A stretch of 64,000 nt of DNA from NCBI GenBank assembly GCA_963978545.1, contig OZ021729.1, positions 14,473,501-14,537,500 of the forward strand. The letters are read 5' to 3'. A program made the position numbers and the translations under genes. The stretch is from Linyphia triangularis. Taxonomy: Eukaryota; Arthropoda; Arachnida; Araneae; Linyphiidae. Below are positions 12,101-21,020 of the stretch, piece after piece; position 1 is the stretch's first letter, and each line of letters opens with the position of its first letter. The notes beneath the pieces were generated by a model, which ran no database searches, was not told the DNA's origin, and saw only the letters and a list, made by a program, of their open reading frames with translations.

Positions 12101-15100
12101 CTCTTCATAAATAATAAAAGGTTCAGTTTCATGGCATTATGCAGCTGAAATAACTTTTTGCTAGGGCATATTTTAAATGCTTCTCTTTAAGGCGAGCAAA
12201 GCGAGCCAAGGGGATTGCATAGCAATCCAGGGGGTTGGCGAGCGTCAGCGAGCAGGGGGCGGAGCCCCCTAGTATATTTTATTTTAAAAGTTTATTCAGC
12301 TTTGAAATAAGAGTTGTCAACAGGATAGAATTTTGACAAGGGTTTGACGGATTAAAATTATTACATATATATTATTATAATTCAGGTGTTAAATCACAAT
12401 ATTGGAATGAAAAAATATGTCCTTCAGAAATAGGGGCGTGGGGACAGGGGGGGGAGAACTTATTCCCAAAGAGGGTATACTGTGTAAATTTTGTGATGTT
12501 GATACTCGTTTTGTATAAATTTTACTACAAATTTTGTGATATCAATAACAGGGTTCCCACTCATATCACAGAATGAAAATCAATGACTTTTAAGGACCTA
12601 ATTAATGTTTTCAAGGACCTACGAAAATTTGTTTTCAGGCACCATGTCTGTATTTAAATTTTTAATAAAGTATATTCTATCATAAAAGTTACAAGTTGGT
12701 GGATGGGTAATACAAATATGTCGGGAAAATTCCTATAAGGTGCAGATAAGTGGCGGTCACGAAGGAAAAGCAAGTCCGATTTCTATTTTTATGAATTTTG
12801 CAGTTGGACAATATCTGTAAAAATTAAGGACTTTTAAGCACTTCTAAGCATTTTCAAGCACTTTCAAGGCCTTGAAAACAGGTTCAAAAATATTAAGCAC
12901 TTTTAATGACTTTCAATGACCGTGAGAACCCTGAATAACTAGATTTGATTATTTCTTACTTGAACTGGTAAGGAATTACTCTTATCCTGATCTTGAAACA
13001 CTTCATCTTGATTTAAATTCAATTCTGTACTTTGATCAACCATAGCACTTTCCTTTTCCAGCAAACTAGGAAAACAACCCTCAGCTGCAGAAATGGTGAT
13101 GTGTTCTGAAATAACAACAGACTCCATAGAAGAAAAGGCTTCTTGACTGAGTTCAACCGCGTCCAAACTGGCATCTGCAGTATATACATCTTTACGACTA
13201 AGTACAGGAGAGCTTGAAGTACTGGGAACAGTGCTGTTTGCATTTGCACTGGATGGATCCAGTTCATTAGTTGCCTGCATTTTATGCCTTTTTGACCTAG
13301 GAGAGCGCTTGCGACGAGAACTTCGTCCAGCATCTAATGATCCAGACCTCATTTTTAACTGCAAACAAATACTACAGATGAATAAAAAGATAACATCAAA
13401 GCATTGTTAATTAGTGTGGTACAATACTTTTTTTTTTTAAACTTTAAATAGATAACGAAGTAATTTATCATTTACGGATTTATTTTTAAATGTATTACTA
13501 AAAAAATATCTATACTATCTATACAATTAATTAGTAAAATTTAAAATAAATATGAATGACTTTTTTTCAATTTAGCGTATGTGACTTAGACATTATATTT
13601 GAACATAATTTCTATGTACACAAGAACATATTTTTACAAGATATGTACAAAGATAATCGTTGTTCCCACTGAAATCACTAAATAAAAATCAATGACTTTT
13701 AAAGGACCAAATAACATATTTTAAGGATCTTCGAAAATGTGTCGTTAATGTGGGACTTTACAGATGCTTCGGTCATAGAGTTAATATCAAAATCTTTTAT
13801 GCACAGTTGGATTTTGCCTTCAGGGTGGCTACAGAATTTGAGAAATAAAATTCCCTGACATTTCCCCGATTTCCAGAAGATTTTTTCAAAAATTCCCTGA
13901 TGTGCGCTATAATTCAAAATTCCAAATGATTGAGAATTTTAAAAAAATAAATTAATTAATAAGTAAATTTGATTCTAAATAGTCAGAGTATAATTGCACC
14001 ATAATAAATTTACAGTACAAATCAAAACAAACATCTTTAGAGCTAGAGCATGAAACAGAATGGAAAACATTAATTAAAAAATACAAAATTCACTAACTAA
14101 AGCCATATTTGCTAACTTTAAGGTAAAAAAGTAACTTTTCTTTTTAATTTCAAAACTGACACAAATAAAGCATGTAATTTTCATTAATGTATGTCACATG
14201 CCGTTTCCTGTTTATAGCATAATAGCTGCACTACTAAGTTATAGGATCATCAGAAATCTAACAGAAATAATTATTCCAGGCATAATAATGATCCCAGATA
14301 ATAAAAATAAAAGAAATAGTGGAACATCAACAGGTGGTTGAGGGCGTGATATTGATGGTTTGGCTTAGTTGCCGAGAGTAGAAAAGTTTGGAATCTTCAT
14401 TTTCCCAAATCAGCCAAGTAGCCAGATATTGAGGGCTCTTTAGACGGGCTTAAAAAAGTACATGAAAAAAAAACTGTATTCAATGCGATGGCATCACAGC
14501 ATCCACTTCACGCAACGCGAGCCGGGATAGATCATGCGAGAAGGGAAATTCAAAAATTTAAAAATTCCCTGACATTTCCAGAAGAGTGAAATTCCCTGAT
14601 TTTTCTGAATTCCAGGATCTGTAGCCACCCTGGCCTTATGAACATACTTCAATGATGTTGCAATCCATTTTTCAAATGCAGTGTGCTTTAGCTAGGACGC
14701 ATTAAATATGCACTTTCTGTGTGTAGCATTCATATGTTGCTTCTGCTTTAAAAAAAAAAAAAAAAAAATACACCTGCTGGTCACAAACTCTTTTGGCAAT
14801 ACCAGAAAATTCTGGTGTGTCGCAAATAAGTGGCGGTGCCACAGGGATAAGCAAACCAGAGTTGAATTTTTATAAATATTGCAGTCAGGCATGCAAAATC
14901 AGCAAAAATTAAGGACTTTTAAGGACCTCTAAGCATTTTCAAGTACTTTTAAGGCCTAGAAAACAATTAAAAATATTAAGCACTTTCATTGACCGTGGGA
15001 ATCCTGGACAATGTAATCTCATTAATGTTAGGCTTAATATTTTAAAAAAGCAATTCTTTATGGTATATTACACAAACTATAGATAATTGATACTTACTAT

Positions 15101-18100
15101 CTTAAGGAATATTTAAGGTAATGCTATACAATGATCAAGTCTAAATCTATATAATTAATTCCACTTACTACAAACATTTTGTAAGATAATTAAAGGTGCA
15201 TTTTAATATATGCAGCAGAGTTAAGCAAAAGAGAGCACTTTCAGATTTGTGCTGTTTCAAGGGCTTCTTTGGAATGTGTAAATAAGCAGGCTATAAATTT
15301 CACTAAATGCCAAGACAAATACAGTAACAAATCCTTTAATCGGCAAGGTCTGGGCCAACATCATCCCGGTTTTCGGAATTTGCCGGATTCAGGTCAGTTC
15401 CCGAAAAACGTTGATAATGACACCATTATTTTAGCATTACTAAAATACATGCTTCCCCTCCCCACTGGTATCTCCCGTTCATGATGAATAATTATAAGCA
15501 TTCCCTATTCTGTATCATATGAAGCGAAATGTAAACATCGCCTACTTCCTTCACGATAGTCAAAATATTCACTTGGTTTAAAATAATTGAGGATGGTCAA
15601 AGATGGTGCTATCCACAATAAAAGTGTTCTGCAACACCAAATGCCAGCGTTAGAGAAGGTATCTCTGAGTATTCCTTGTCTTTCGTGAACTGCTTAATAT
15701 CGGTGCCGGAATCACAAGAATATCGTAGCCTCCTTATAAAATCAGATTTATACAGGTTTTTTAATTTGGTGGTCAAAATACCACGCTGACATTGTCTTTT
15801 TGCAATATATCTTGATCGGTATCGGAATGGCGTAAAACCGGTTAGTGATGTCAGAGGAGGAGCGAAAAGCGCTATTTAGTTGGAGGCCAACTGCCTTGCC
15901 ATTGATCTTGGAATGAAGGGTTGGGAGATTTCTTGACTGAACTTGTATACGGAACTGAGCAGAAATGTGTCGGTTTTTGGGTCATTCCGGATATTGAGTT
16001 GTAGATAAAGGATCCGTAACTGTAATATCAATAGCAGACAAAATCTGCTTTTTGTTTCATGTAATTTATGCACACATTTTAGCCATTAAGGTAAAAGACA
16101 TTTAAAAAATAAAAAAACTACTGAAAAATGCCTTTAGTTTGCAAATTAAATCATGCAATACACTGTTTAGACTGTACTAAAAAATGTGGTGAAATACCTT
16201 TTTCATGTACGCGCATCTAGAGTCTTCAGTGAATTGAGGCAAACACGAAAATAGCAGCTGCACCATGTCCATAAGAGCATGCTCAGCAGAACGTCGCAGC
16301 AACTCTAAATTAAGGTAAAAAAGCCAGATAAAATATTTAATGTTAAATAAAAATAAATTGAACAAAGACAGAAACTAAGAATTGTGAATATCAAGCAAGA
16401 TAAAAGTTTTTAATGCCTAAGCTTTTAATCTTCAATTAATTTTATACTAGTTATAAGATATGAACTCATTTTCAAAAATTAGTATTTTTTTAAATAATTT
16501 ACACCATGAAATATGGCTGGTTGCAAGGAAGATTAAAGAAAGATCTTTTTTAAAAGAAAAATCTTTTGTTGAAAAACGTAACGAACCTTTCATTAAAATA
16601 AAATCATAATACAAAACCTAATTTTTTTATATGATGTCATAAAGCATCTAAACAGTCACTGGTGTCTATGTAAATATATACTGACACCAATTATACACAT
16701 TGAGTCGAAACATTAACTCTCTACATTTAAAAATGAATATCTTGCAATTTGTTATTTTTATTTTACCTGAAATTTTCAGGCATTCTCTTTTTTTCATTTA
16801 TGTGATAACCTTGACATGTCTTATAACTATTAAATCTTTGAAACACAAACCCAGACAATAAATTAAATGACATAGCTACTCACCACTCAATCTTGTTTCA
16901 AAACAGAATCTGAAACAAGATTGCATTATTTCGCACACAGATTCATTCGTCAGCAGTACACCTAAAGGCGTCAGCAAAAGAAGCCTCAGAACGTGAAGGA
17001 TCTTCATTAATACGACCTCATCTGAGGCTGAATCTGTCCCCATGAAGCGAGCATGCGTCACTGCATCTGCAATATTCTCGGCGGCCAGAGGGGCAGTGGG
17101 TTGCTTGGCATCTGAAAGATTTGAAGTGTGGGCTAAGGAAGCTTACAGAAAATAGGATTTTGTTTCAACAAATCTATGGCAGTAAGTGTAAAGACCTCAC
17201 TATTTGAAAGGAATAAATTGCCCTGTGGCAGTACCACAAACATCCAACCAAAAAAAAATAATATAACCCATAAAAAGTTTTCAATATAAATCTTTTATAT
17301 GCAATGTAAATTTTTATATACATTGCCATAGCGCCGCTTCAGTCAAAAATTTTCTGTCATCAAATTTTAAATATTAACAACATCTCTATCAGCAAAATAT
17401 GAGGTAAACAACTTTTTAAAATTTATTCATTAAAAAAGAAAGTGAATTTAACGTTTTCATTTTTTTAAACATCCATAAAGAGATTTTTTCCGATAATTAA
17501 GAGAAGAAATAATTTCCTGCAGGACCGGAAATTCCAACATTGAACAAGAATTTTAAGCGTAATTCCCAACTATCCCGAGGTGCAAAAAAATGACTTTCCA
17601 GATTGGACACCGTGTAATCCTATTATATATTGTGTTTTTGACCTTGGGGTACAGAGCACAAATAAAATCCTTACCAATTAAACCATAGGAAAGAAACTTG
17701 CTGACCGCAGATAATCCAAGCCCAGTCACAGGACCAGTAGTGTTTTCAGCCCTTATCACATCCAGAAAAGGTTTTAGATAAGTAATAGGCTCCAAATCAT
17801 TAATACTATTAACTTGATTTAGCAGCTCTTTAAGGTCAGAGAAACTTTTTAGAAGACTATCCTGCTCATCCTCCTAAAAATAGTTAGAAAAGAATTATTG
17901 ATGACTGGAAATGCTTTTTTTTTCTCCTTACAATAAAAAGTGATACATACTAATTTAAAATATTTCAAATACATTAGATTATCTAACACAGGTATTAGTA
18001 AAGAGGGAATTCAAAATAAATTTATATATAAGTTTGTTTTGGTAATATTAGATACATGTAAATGCTAATAAACTTTGAAAAGATAATAAATTATAAATTC

Positions 18101-18814
18101 AAGGTTTCTCAGATTGCGACATCCTCAAGAACAACAATATAATTTTTTTTTATAAGCAACCATATTGTCTAAAAGAAGATAATTACACAAAAATATATGA
18201 TAACCCAAAAGCAAGGATTAATTTTATAATCATTATCTTCAACAGTTTCTTATGTTCAGTTATGTAGTCCAAAAGGAAAATGTAATGGAACCTAATCAGT
18301 GAATAGAAATATTTACTAGAAATTTTCAATGGATGTAACTGAGTTCTGGTAATCTTTAAATGGGTAGAGGAGCACTATTCCTCTTCCCCTACACCCTTAA
18401 CCCAGATGATATATTTTGGCTGGACTTCCAACCCTGGTGTGGCATCTGCTCAGAGGTGAGTAATACCAAAAAATGGTTGCAGCTGCCATTGTTTACTAGT
18501 AAGTGAAATGTCTCTGGTTACAGTAATTTTGCATCGGTTTTATGTAAATAGACTTTAGGTGCAGAATCTGCACTAAAGTCGGAAATTAAACAAATACTTC
18601 TATCCAAAATTAAATACTTAAATCAATTAATGGCATCTGAATTTTCATCTGCTAAGATGCTTGTGAAATTATAAGTGTTGCATCAAATAACACAATGAAA
18701 ATAAATTATTACTTGATGAACATGTGAAGACCAACGACTTGCTTTCTTCATCGAAGTCATCACCATGTTCATCTCTCCAACAATGATGTAGATCCCGTTA
18801 TCTGGTGAAGGCAT
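1..18814 (-). CDS. GBF1: GBF1, Golgi Arf guanine-nucleotide exchange factor (N-terminal ~760 aa, 13 exons, partial)
   Basis: GBF1 is a large Sec7-family exchange factor that loads GTP on Arf1-class GTPases at the cis-Golgi and ER-Golgi intermediate compartment, allowing COPI recruitment. Reading the minus strand through 13 exons gives an uninterrupted protein of about 760 residues; all junctions agree in phase. Segments typical of the family are readable: [20 protein letters not shown] (about residues 80-100, DCB domain), [67 protein letters not shown], and the HUS box NYDCD (about 576-580). The window ends just after LITGTEQFN, ahead of the Sec7 domain, so the catalytic half is missing. The linker at about 213-376 is serine-rich and poorly conserved, as expected. 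The start ATG is the first in its exon and gives the family N-terminus (IYIIVGEMN). No frameshift or internal stop was seen, so the gene looks intact here. Confidence 0.96.
131..1479 (-). other. GBF1 intron 12 (1.35 kb)
   Basis: AT-rich intron containing the hAT-type MITE at 316-776. The rest shows no other feature I can support. Confidence 0.85.
316..776. mobile_element. hAT-type non-autonomous element, degraded
   Basis: It begins CAGCGGGTCTCAACCC and ends in the imperfect inverse GGTTGGGAATTACTG, the CAG...TCxCAACC style of hAT termini. The flanking octamers TAATAAAC and CAATGGAC agree at 5 of 8 positions, as for an old 8-bp TSD. A GC-rich GGGCCGTGGCCC palindrome sits near the left end. 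No transposase is visible. Confidence 0.6.
1480..1700 (-). CDS. GBF1: GBF1 coding exon 12 (residues 644-717, HUS-Sec7 linker)
   Basis: The acceptor is caaatttag and the donor gtaagt. This is a weakly conserved linker that ends [11 protein letters not shown], equivalent to the basic stretch before LITGTEQFN in the family. Phase 0 exit. Confidence 0.91.
2059..2298 (+). pseudogene. coding-like fragment antisense to GBF1, unassigned
   Basis: An open plus-strand frame reads like real protein in its middle part ([20 protein letters not shown], then [20 protein letters not shown]), with balanced composition unlike the surrounding AT-rich DNA. It has no clear acceptor or donor, and the ends fade into AT-rich noise. 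I do not recognise the protein. It may be a retrocopy fragment of a host mRNA or a transposon-coded piece. Confidence 0.35.
3430..4172. mobile_element. possible CAGGG-terminal MITE
   Basis: The right end reads CATGACATTTCCTGAC...ACAGAAACCCTG, with repeated CATGAC words like the other CAGGG elements of this window. A candidate left end CAGAGTTTGAATATAC lies at 3430, and the flanking pentamers ATATA and TATTT agree at three of five positions. The right end is better supported than the left. Confidence 0.45.
4367..4508 (-). CDS. GBF1: GBF1 coding exon 11 (residues 597-643)
   Basis: The acceptor is cccttgcag and the donor gtatta, phase 1 exit. It encodes [20 protein letters not shown] and the downstream helix [11 protein letters not shown], matching the family right after the HUS box. 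Confidence 0.95.
4596..4790 (-). CDS. GBF1: GBF1 coding exon 10 (residues 532-596, HUS box)
   Basis: The acceptor is ttttttccag and the donor gtacat. It encodes [20 protein letters not shown] and then [21 protein letters not shown] is the HUS box shared by large Arf-GEFs. Phase 0. Only 87 bases separate it from the next exon. Confidence 0.97.
4791..5644 (-). other. GBF1 intron 9
   Basis: AT-rich intron; I see no element or exon in it. Confidence 0.8.
5645..5743 (-). CDS. GBF1: GBF1 coding exon 9 (residues 499-531, HUS domain)
   Basis: The acceptor is ccttctgcatag and the donor gtaaat, phase 0 on both sides. It encodes [20 protein letters not shown] followed by [13 protein letters not shown], a typical HUS helix pair. 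Confidence 0.94.
6272..6425. mobile_element. 154-bp MITE, probable hAT (8-bp TSD)
   Basis: Terminal inverted repeats are GGTACTCTTCCG at the left and CGGAAGAGTACC at the right; GGGCGCAA near the left end is mirrored by TTGCGCCC near the right end. The flanks GTAATAAT and GTAAAAAT match at 7 of 8 bases, which supports a hAT-type insertion. The interior has GTCGCCAA words also seen in other elements here. The 114-aa reading frame across it is not a gene. Confidence 0.8.
6564..6741 (-). mobile_element. tRNA-derived SINE with perfect 12-bp TSD
   Basis: On the minus strand the head carries a pol III A box (TAGTGGTTAGCGTG) and B box (GGTTCGAGTCC) at tRNA spacing, followed by a non-tRNA body. The 12-base direct repeat CCTGCACATTTA lies at 6552-6563 and 6742-6753, the mark of target-primed retrotransposition. 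The body extends well past a tRNA 3' end, so this is a SINE rather than a tRNA gene. Confidence 0.92.
7160..7380 (-). CDS. GBF1: GBF1 coding exon 8 (residues 425-498, HUS domain start)
   Basis: The acceptor is cttgtaccag. It encodes [20 protein letters not shown] and then [21 protein letters not shown] place the donor at gtaggt (7158-7159) because it joins NLFA to LMSIERL in register with the family; this donor is weaker than its neighbours. Confidence 0.93.
7734..7992. mobile_element. CAGGGTTCCCA-family MITE
   Basis: The ends are CAGGGTTCCCAGG and TGTGGGAACCCTG. Flanking pentamers TATAG and TATAA differ at one base, fitting the 5-bp TSD seen in sister copies. The interior is built of TTCAAGGACTTT-like words. 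No coding capacity. Confidence 0.82.
8338..8713. mobile_element. CAGGGTGGCCACA-family MITE
   Basis: The left end is CAGGGTGGCCACAAAATG and the right end TTCTGTGGCCACTCTG. The interior repeats TTCCCTGA words, as in the copies at 13,821 and 58,690. The TSD is weak (AATAA versus TACAA). Confidence 0.82.
8969..9113 (-). CDS. GBF1: GBF1 coding exon 7 (residues 377-424)
   Basis: The acceptor is cctacag and the donor gtatga. It encodes an acidic linker end and then the conserved [19 protein letters not shown] that precedes the HUS domain. Phase 1 exit. Confidence 0.94.
9696..9788 (-). CDS. GBF1: GBF1 coding exon 6 (residues 346-376, linker)
   Basis: The acceptor is ctttcctctag and the donor gtatat, phase 0 on both sides. 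It encodes an acidic, unconserved linker piece ([17 protein letters not shown]). Support comes from splice sites, open frame and correct phase rather than homology, so it could be alternatively spliced. Confidence 0.78.
10482..10898. repeat. tandem duplication, unit A (~417 bp)
   Basis: The unit runs from TATTTATGGTCTTTCAG to TTAATTCAAG and is followed directly by a diverged second copy. Shared landmarks include TTATGACAGCAGAATTACA, AAGTTCCATGGA and TTGTGTCAAACA. It serves as the empty-site comparator for the Helitron in unit B. Confidence 0.85.
10899..12404. repeat. tandem duplication, unit B, split by a Helitron
   Basis: Unit B matches unit A up to TTGTGTCAAACA at 11,181, is interrupted by 1,091 bp, and resumes at TATATTTTATTTTAAAAG at 12,273. 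It then follows unit A to the shared GGTGTTAAATCAC. The substitutions between units show the duplication is not recent. Confidence 0.85.
11182..12272 (+). mobile_element. non-autonomous Helitron, boundaries fixed by an internal empty site
   Basis: The 5' end is TCTATATATATAATTCTC. The 3' end carries the hairpin GGGGGC-GGA-GCCCCC directly before TAG, preceded by GCGAGCAAAGCGAGCC words typical of rolling-circle elements. Comparison with unit A at 10,760 shows the empty site CAAACA|TATATTTT: insertion between A and T without a TSD, exactly as Helitrons do. No Rep/helicase reading frame is present. An 80-aa plus-strand frame inside (11,600-11,842) looks like noise. Confidence 0.93.
12549..12933. 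mobile_element. CAGGGTTCCCA-family MITE, perfect 5-bp TSD
   Basis: The ends are CAGGGTTCCCACTC and GACCGTGAGAACCCTG, with AATAA directly on both sides (12,544-12,548 and 12,934-12,938). It ends about 25 bases from the donor of GBF1 coding exon 5. Confidence 0.88.
12960..13358 (-). CDS. GBF1: GBF1 coding exon 5 (residues 213-345, Ser-rich linker)
   Basis: The acceptor is gtttgcag and the donor gtaaga. It opens [18 protein letters not shown], matching the start of the DCB-HUS linker, then becomes low-complexity (runs such as [10 protein letters not shown]) and acidic. The frame stays open for 399 bases with phase 0 at both ends. A MITE ends only about 20 bases inside the following intron. Confidence 0.93.
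13657..15006. mobile_element. CAGGGTTCCCA-family MITE, interrupted
   Basis: The left end TGTTCCCACTGAAATCAC and the right end GACCGTGGGAATCCTG match the 12,549 copy. The interior is split by the 812-bp element at 13,821. Its own TSD is not readable and the termini are mutated, so it is older than its guest. Confidence 0.75.
13821..14632. mobile_element. CAGGGTGGCCACA-family element nested in another MITE, perfect 5-bp TSD
   Basis: The ends are CAGGGTGGCTACAG and CTGTAGCCACCCTG. GCCTT directly flanks both sides (13,816-13,820 and 14,633-14,637). At 812 bp it is about twice the size of its sisters, with an extra internal segment. It has no transposase frame. Confidence 0.88.
16198..16304 (-). 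CDS. GBF1: GBF1 coding exon 4 (residues 177-212)
   Basis: The acceptor is ccttaatttag and the donor gtattt. It encodes [19 protein letters not shown], the end of the DCB domain, and ends YMKK in phase 0. Confidence 0.95.
16305..16883 (-). other. GBF1 intron 3
   Basis: AT-rich intron with no element I can identify. Confidence 0.8.
16884..17111 (-). CDS. GBF1: GBF1 coding exon 3 (residues 101-176, DCB domain)
   Basis: The acceptor is atctttcag and the donor gtgagt. It encodes [20 protein letters not shown] and [20 protein letters not shown], then [20 protein letters not shown]. This is the conserved DCB dimerisation region. Phase 1 exit; the split codon becomes Glu. Confidence 0.97.
17112..17674 (-). 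other. GBF1 intron 2, with repeat-R fragment
   Basis: Bases about 17,260-17,475 are a minus-oriented fragment of dispersed repeat R (see 44,405). The shared words are CATAAAAAGTTTT, AATCTTTTATATGCA and ACATCTCTATCAGCAAAATA. Confidence 0.75.
17675..17873 (-). CDS. GBF1: GBF1 coding exon 2 (residues 35-100, DCB domain)
   Basis: The acceptor is ctatttttag and the donor gtaagg. It encodes the most recognisable DCB segment, [20 protein letters not shown] followed by [15 protein letters not shown]. It leaves phase 1; the split codon is completed as Asp by the next exon. Confidence 0.96.
17874..18712 (-). other. GBF1 intron 1 of the coding part
   Basis: No exon or element is identifiable. A short GC-richer patch at 18,365-18,450 is not explained. 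Confidence 0.75.
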
Positions 18815-18828
18815 TTTGATGATCTCAG
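18713..18828 (-). CDS. GBF1: GBF1 exon with start codon (residues 1-34)
   Basis: The ATG is at 18814-18812. A 14-base 5' UTR segment lies between it and an acceptor (TTTTACAG) at 18829-18836, so translation starts in the second or a later exon. The exon encodes [16 protein letters not shown] and then a basic stretch, and ends on CAA before the donor gtaata at 18712. Phase at the exit is 0. Confidence 0.93.
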
Positions 18829-18959
18829 CTGTAAAATAAAGCAACATAAGGGAACCAAAATGAACATGTATAGTTAAACTTTATTATCCAATAAGATATT
18901 AATTTGTCGTCATTATTAAATTGATTGGTTTATACAATCAACTTATTTTTAAATATACT

Positions 18960-19088
18960 ATTGTCTAATCAGGCCTAGGCCTATAACTAATCTTGGAACC
19001 ATAACATGCATGCTTAACCAAGGATTCGAACCAGACACCTTTGGTATGCAAGGCCAGAGTGCTAACCACACAGCAATCAGATGAGCCC
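18960..19088 (-). mobile_element. tRNA-derived SINE
   Basis: On the minus strand, GTGTGGTTAGCACTCTGG (A box) is followed at tRNA spacing by GGTTCGAATCC (B box, 19,022-19,032) and a short body. It lacks a paired acceptor stem, so it is not a functional tRNA. The TSD is not readable and the ends are approximate. Confidence 0.78.
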
Positions 19089-19574
19089 TGTTTTAAATTA
19101 ACTGAACTGTTGCATTAAAAGGAACATAAGAATACTATATGTTTGGCATTATTAGTGTAAAGAATATCTATGCAAAAGTAACAATTGGTGTCAGACTGAA
19201 AACTTGAAAAAAAACCTAGTTTTTAGAGATTTTTACATAACACCAAGCAATAAAAAGCAGTTTTAACTTATTTATAAACTTTGTTTATCAGACTAATTTT
19301 AACTGTATAGCAGTAATTTTTTTTTTCATTATTATTGAAATACAGTTCAGAACACATATTAAGATAATAGAGAATAACTGACTGTAAGCAATTTAACAGG
19401 GTAGAAAGATGGCATAATTTTACAGGAATAGCTAAAAAATTATTTTTGTCTGCAAGTAGAAAAGATACATGGGTTTTCTTCAGTTGTAAGTAACATCACA
19501 GTCATTGTGTTTTGGTTGCACTATTCTATTTAATTACAGGAAGATTAGAGTTACAAAGTTAACTGGTCATATTT

Positions 19575-20333
19575 CAGGGTTTCCACTCTTATTGAAGAAA
19601 AAAATTCAAGGACTTTAAAGGACCTTTTTAAGAAAATTCAAGGACCATAAAATTACATACTTTAGACATACAAAATAAAACGGAGGCCAAGGTTATCGAA
19701 GGTCACTTAAAAATTCCAGAACCAAATTTCATTGAAAAAAATTCAACGGGTTCCCACTCAAATCACAGAATGAAAATGAATGACTTTTCAATGATTTTTA
19801 AGGACCTAATTAATTAATGTTTTTAAGGTTTGAAAATTTGTTTTCAGAATCATGTTTATAAATAAATTTTTAATAAAGTATATTCTACCAGATAAGTTAC
19901 AAGTTGGCACATGCAAAATACAAATATGTCAGAGAATTCTGATATGGTGCGGATAAGTGGCGGTCAAGCGGGGATAACAAGTCCGAGTTGTATTTTATGA
20001 ATTTTGCAGTTGGGCACACAACATCCACAAAAATTAAGGATTCTTAGAGATCTAAAAGCATTTTCAAGGACTTTTAAGCACCTCTAAGCATTTTCAAGGC
20101 CTTGAAAACAAGTTAAAAAATATTAAGCACTTTTAATGACCATGGGAACCCTGTTCAAAGACTTTCAAGGACTTTTTAAAGAAAACTCAAAGACCATAAA
20201 ATTACATACTTTAGACATAAAAATATAAAACAGAGGCGAATATTATCAGTGGTCACTTAAAAATTCAAGGACTTTATCCTTTCTTCAAGGATCAAATTTC
20301 ATTGAAAAAAATTCAAGGACCGTGGTAACCCCG
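19575..20333. mobile_element. CAGGG-family composite element with guest, perfect 5-bp TSD
   Basis: The outer ends are CAGGGTTTCCACTC and GTGGTAACCCCG, flanked by TATTT on both sides (19,570-19,574 and 20,334-20,338). Left (19,575-19,746) and right (20,154-20,333) parts repeat much of the same interior (GACCATAAAATTACATACTT in both), so the core was tandemly duplicated. A second family member lies between them. Confidence 0.82.
19747..20153. mobile_element. CAGGGTTCCCA-family MITE nested in 19,575-20,333
   Basis: The ends are CGGGTTCCCACTC (one base lost) and GACCATGGGAACCCTG. TTCAA directly flanks both sides (19,742-19,746 and 20,154-20,158). It resembles the 12,549 copy closely along its length. 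Confidence 0.86.
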
Positions 20334-21020
20334 TATTTTACAGGAGAAAATCATTTGTATTAGAAGTCTGTTATCTGAATACTGACCTAATGGTTTATTA
20401 AACTCGTGAAGTACTTCAATTATGTCTTTTGATGCTTGCTTGGGCTCATATTTACCATACGAGACGCCTTGAAGTGGTTTTTCACGTTTGGCAATAACAG
20501 TTCTAAAATGACAACTCTGTGGCAAATCCATTTTTTGGCTACCCTTTTGGATTAAGGGATTTGAAGCTGATTTTGACGCCATTTTGGATTTGGCGATATA
20601 GCCATGTGACGTCATTTTCAATTTGGCGATTTTTTGAAAAGTCGCCAAGGGGTCTCGTACAGTAAATCTTAACCCTTGCTTGATTATTAAACCTCAATTT
20701 TTAAAAGTTAAAAATAAGCTTTAGTACAAATAATAATAGATCAGTAAATCAAGGAAATGTGGTTTCACAATGCAAAATCACAGAAAAGTTCTACTAAGTT
20801 TAGAAAAAATCACAAAATACAAACAAAACTTTTCATGAAGTAATATCGAGTAAGTTTTGACTGAAGTTAGATTTTGCTTTCATGATAGCTTTTTTTTCTG
20901 TCTAGGTATAAATAAGTACAATATAATAGCATTACTGTTCTATTGTACTAAAAAGTCTGAGGCGAGCATAATCGAAACTAATATGGATGCACTAAAAACA
21001 CTTGGTGATATTTGGGTTAA

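Larger units (their letters stand above)
9789..12959 (-). other. GBF1 intron 5 (3.2 kb)
   Basis: It contains a ~417-bp tandem duplication, the second unit of which is split by a Helitron (11,182-12,272), and a MITE at 12,549-12,933. The stretch 9,789-10,470 shows only a short AT-rich inverted repeat near 10,030-10,080. Confidence 0.88.
13359..16197 (-). other. GBF1 intron 4 (2.8 kb)
   Basis: It contains a nest of two MITE families (13,657-15,006). A block of higher GC at about 15,340-16,060 has words such as TTTGCCGGATTCAGGTCAG that look unlike the surrounding AT-rich DNA; I could not assign it. The small frames there (15,269-15,484 plus; 15,876-16,073 minus) resemble nothing I know. Confidence 0.75.
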
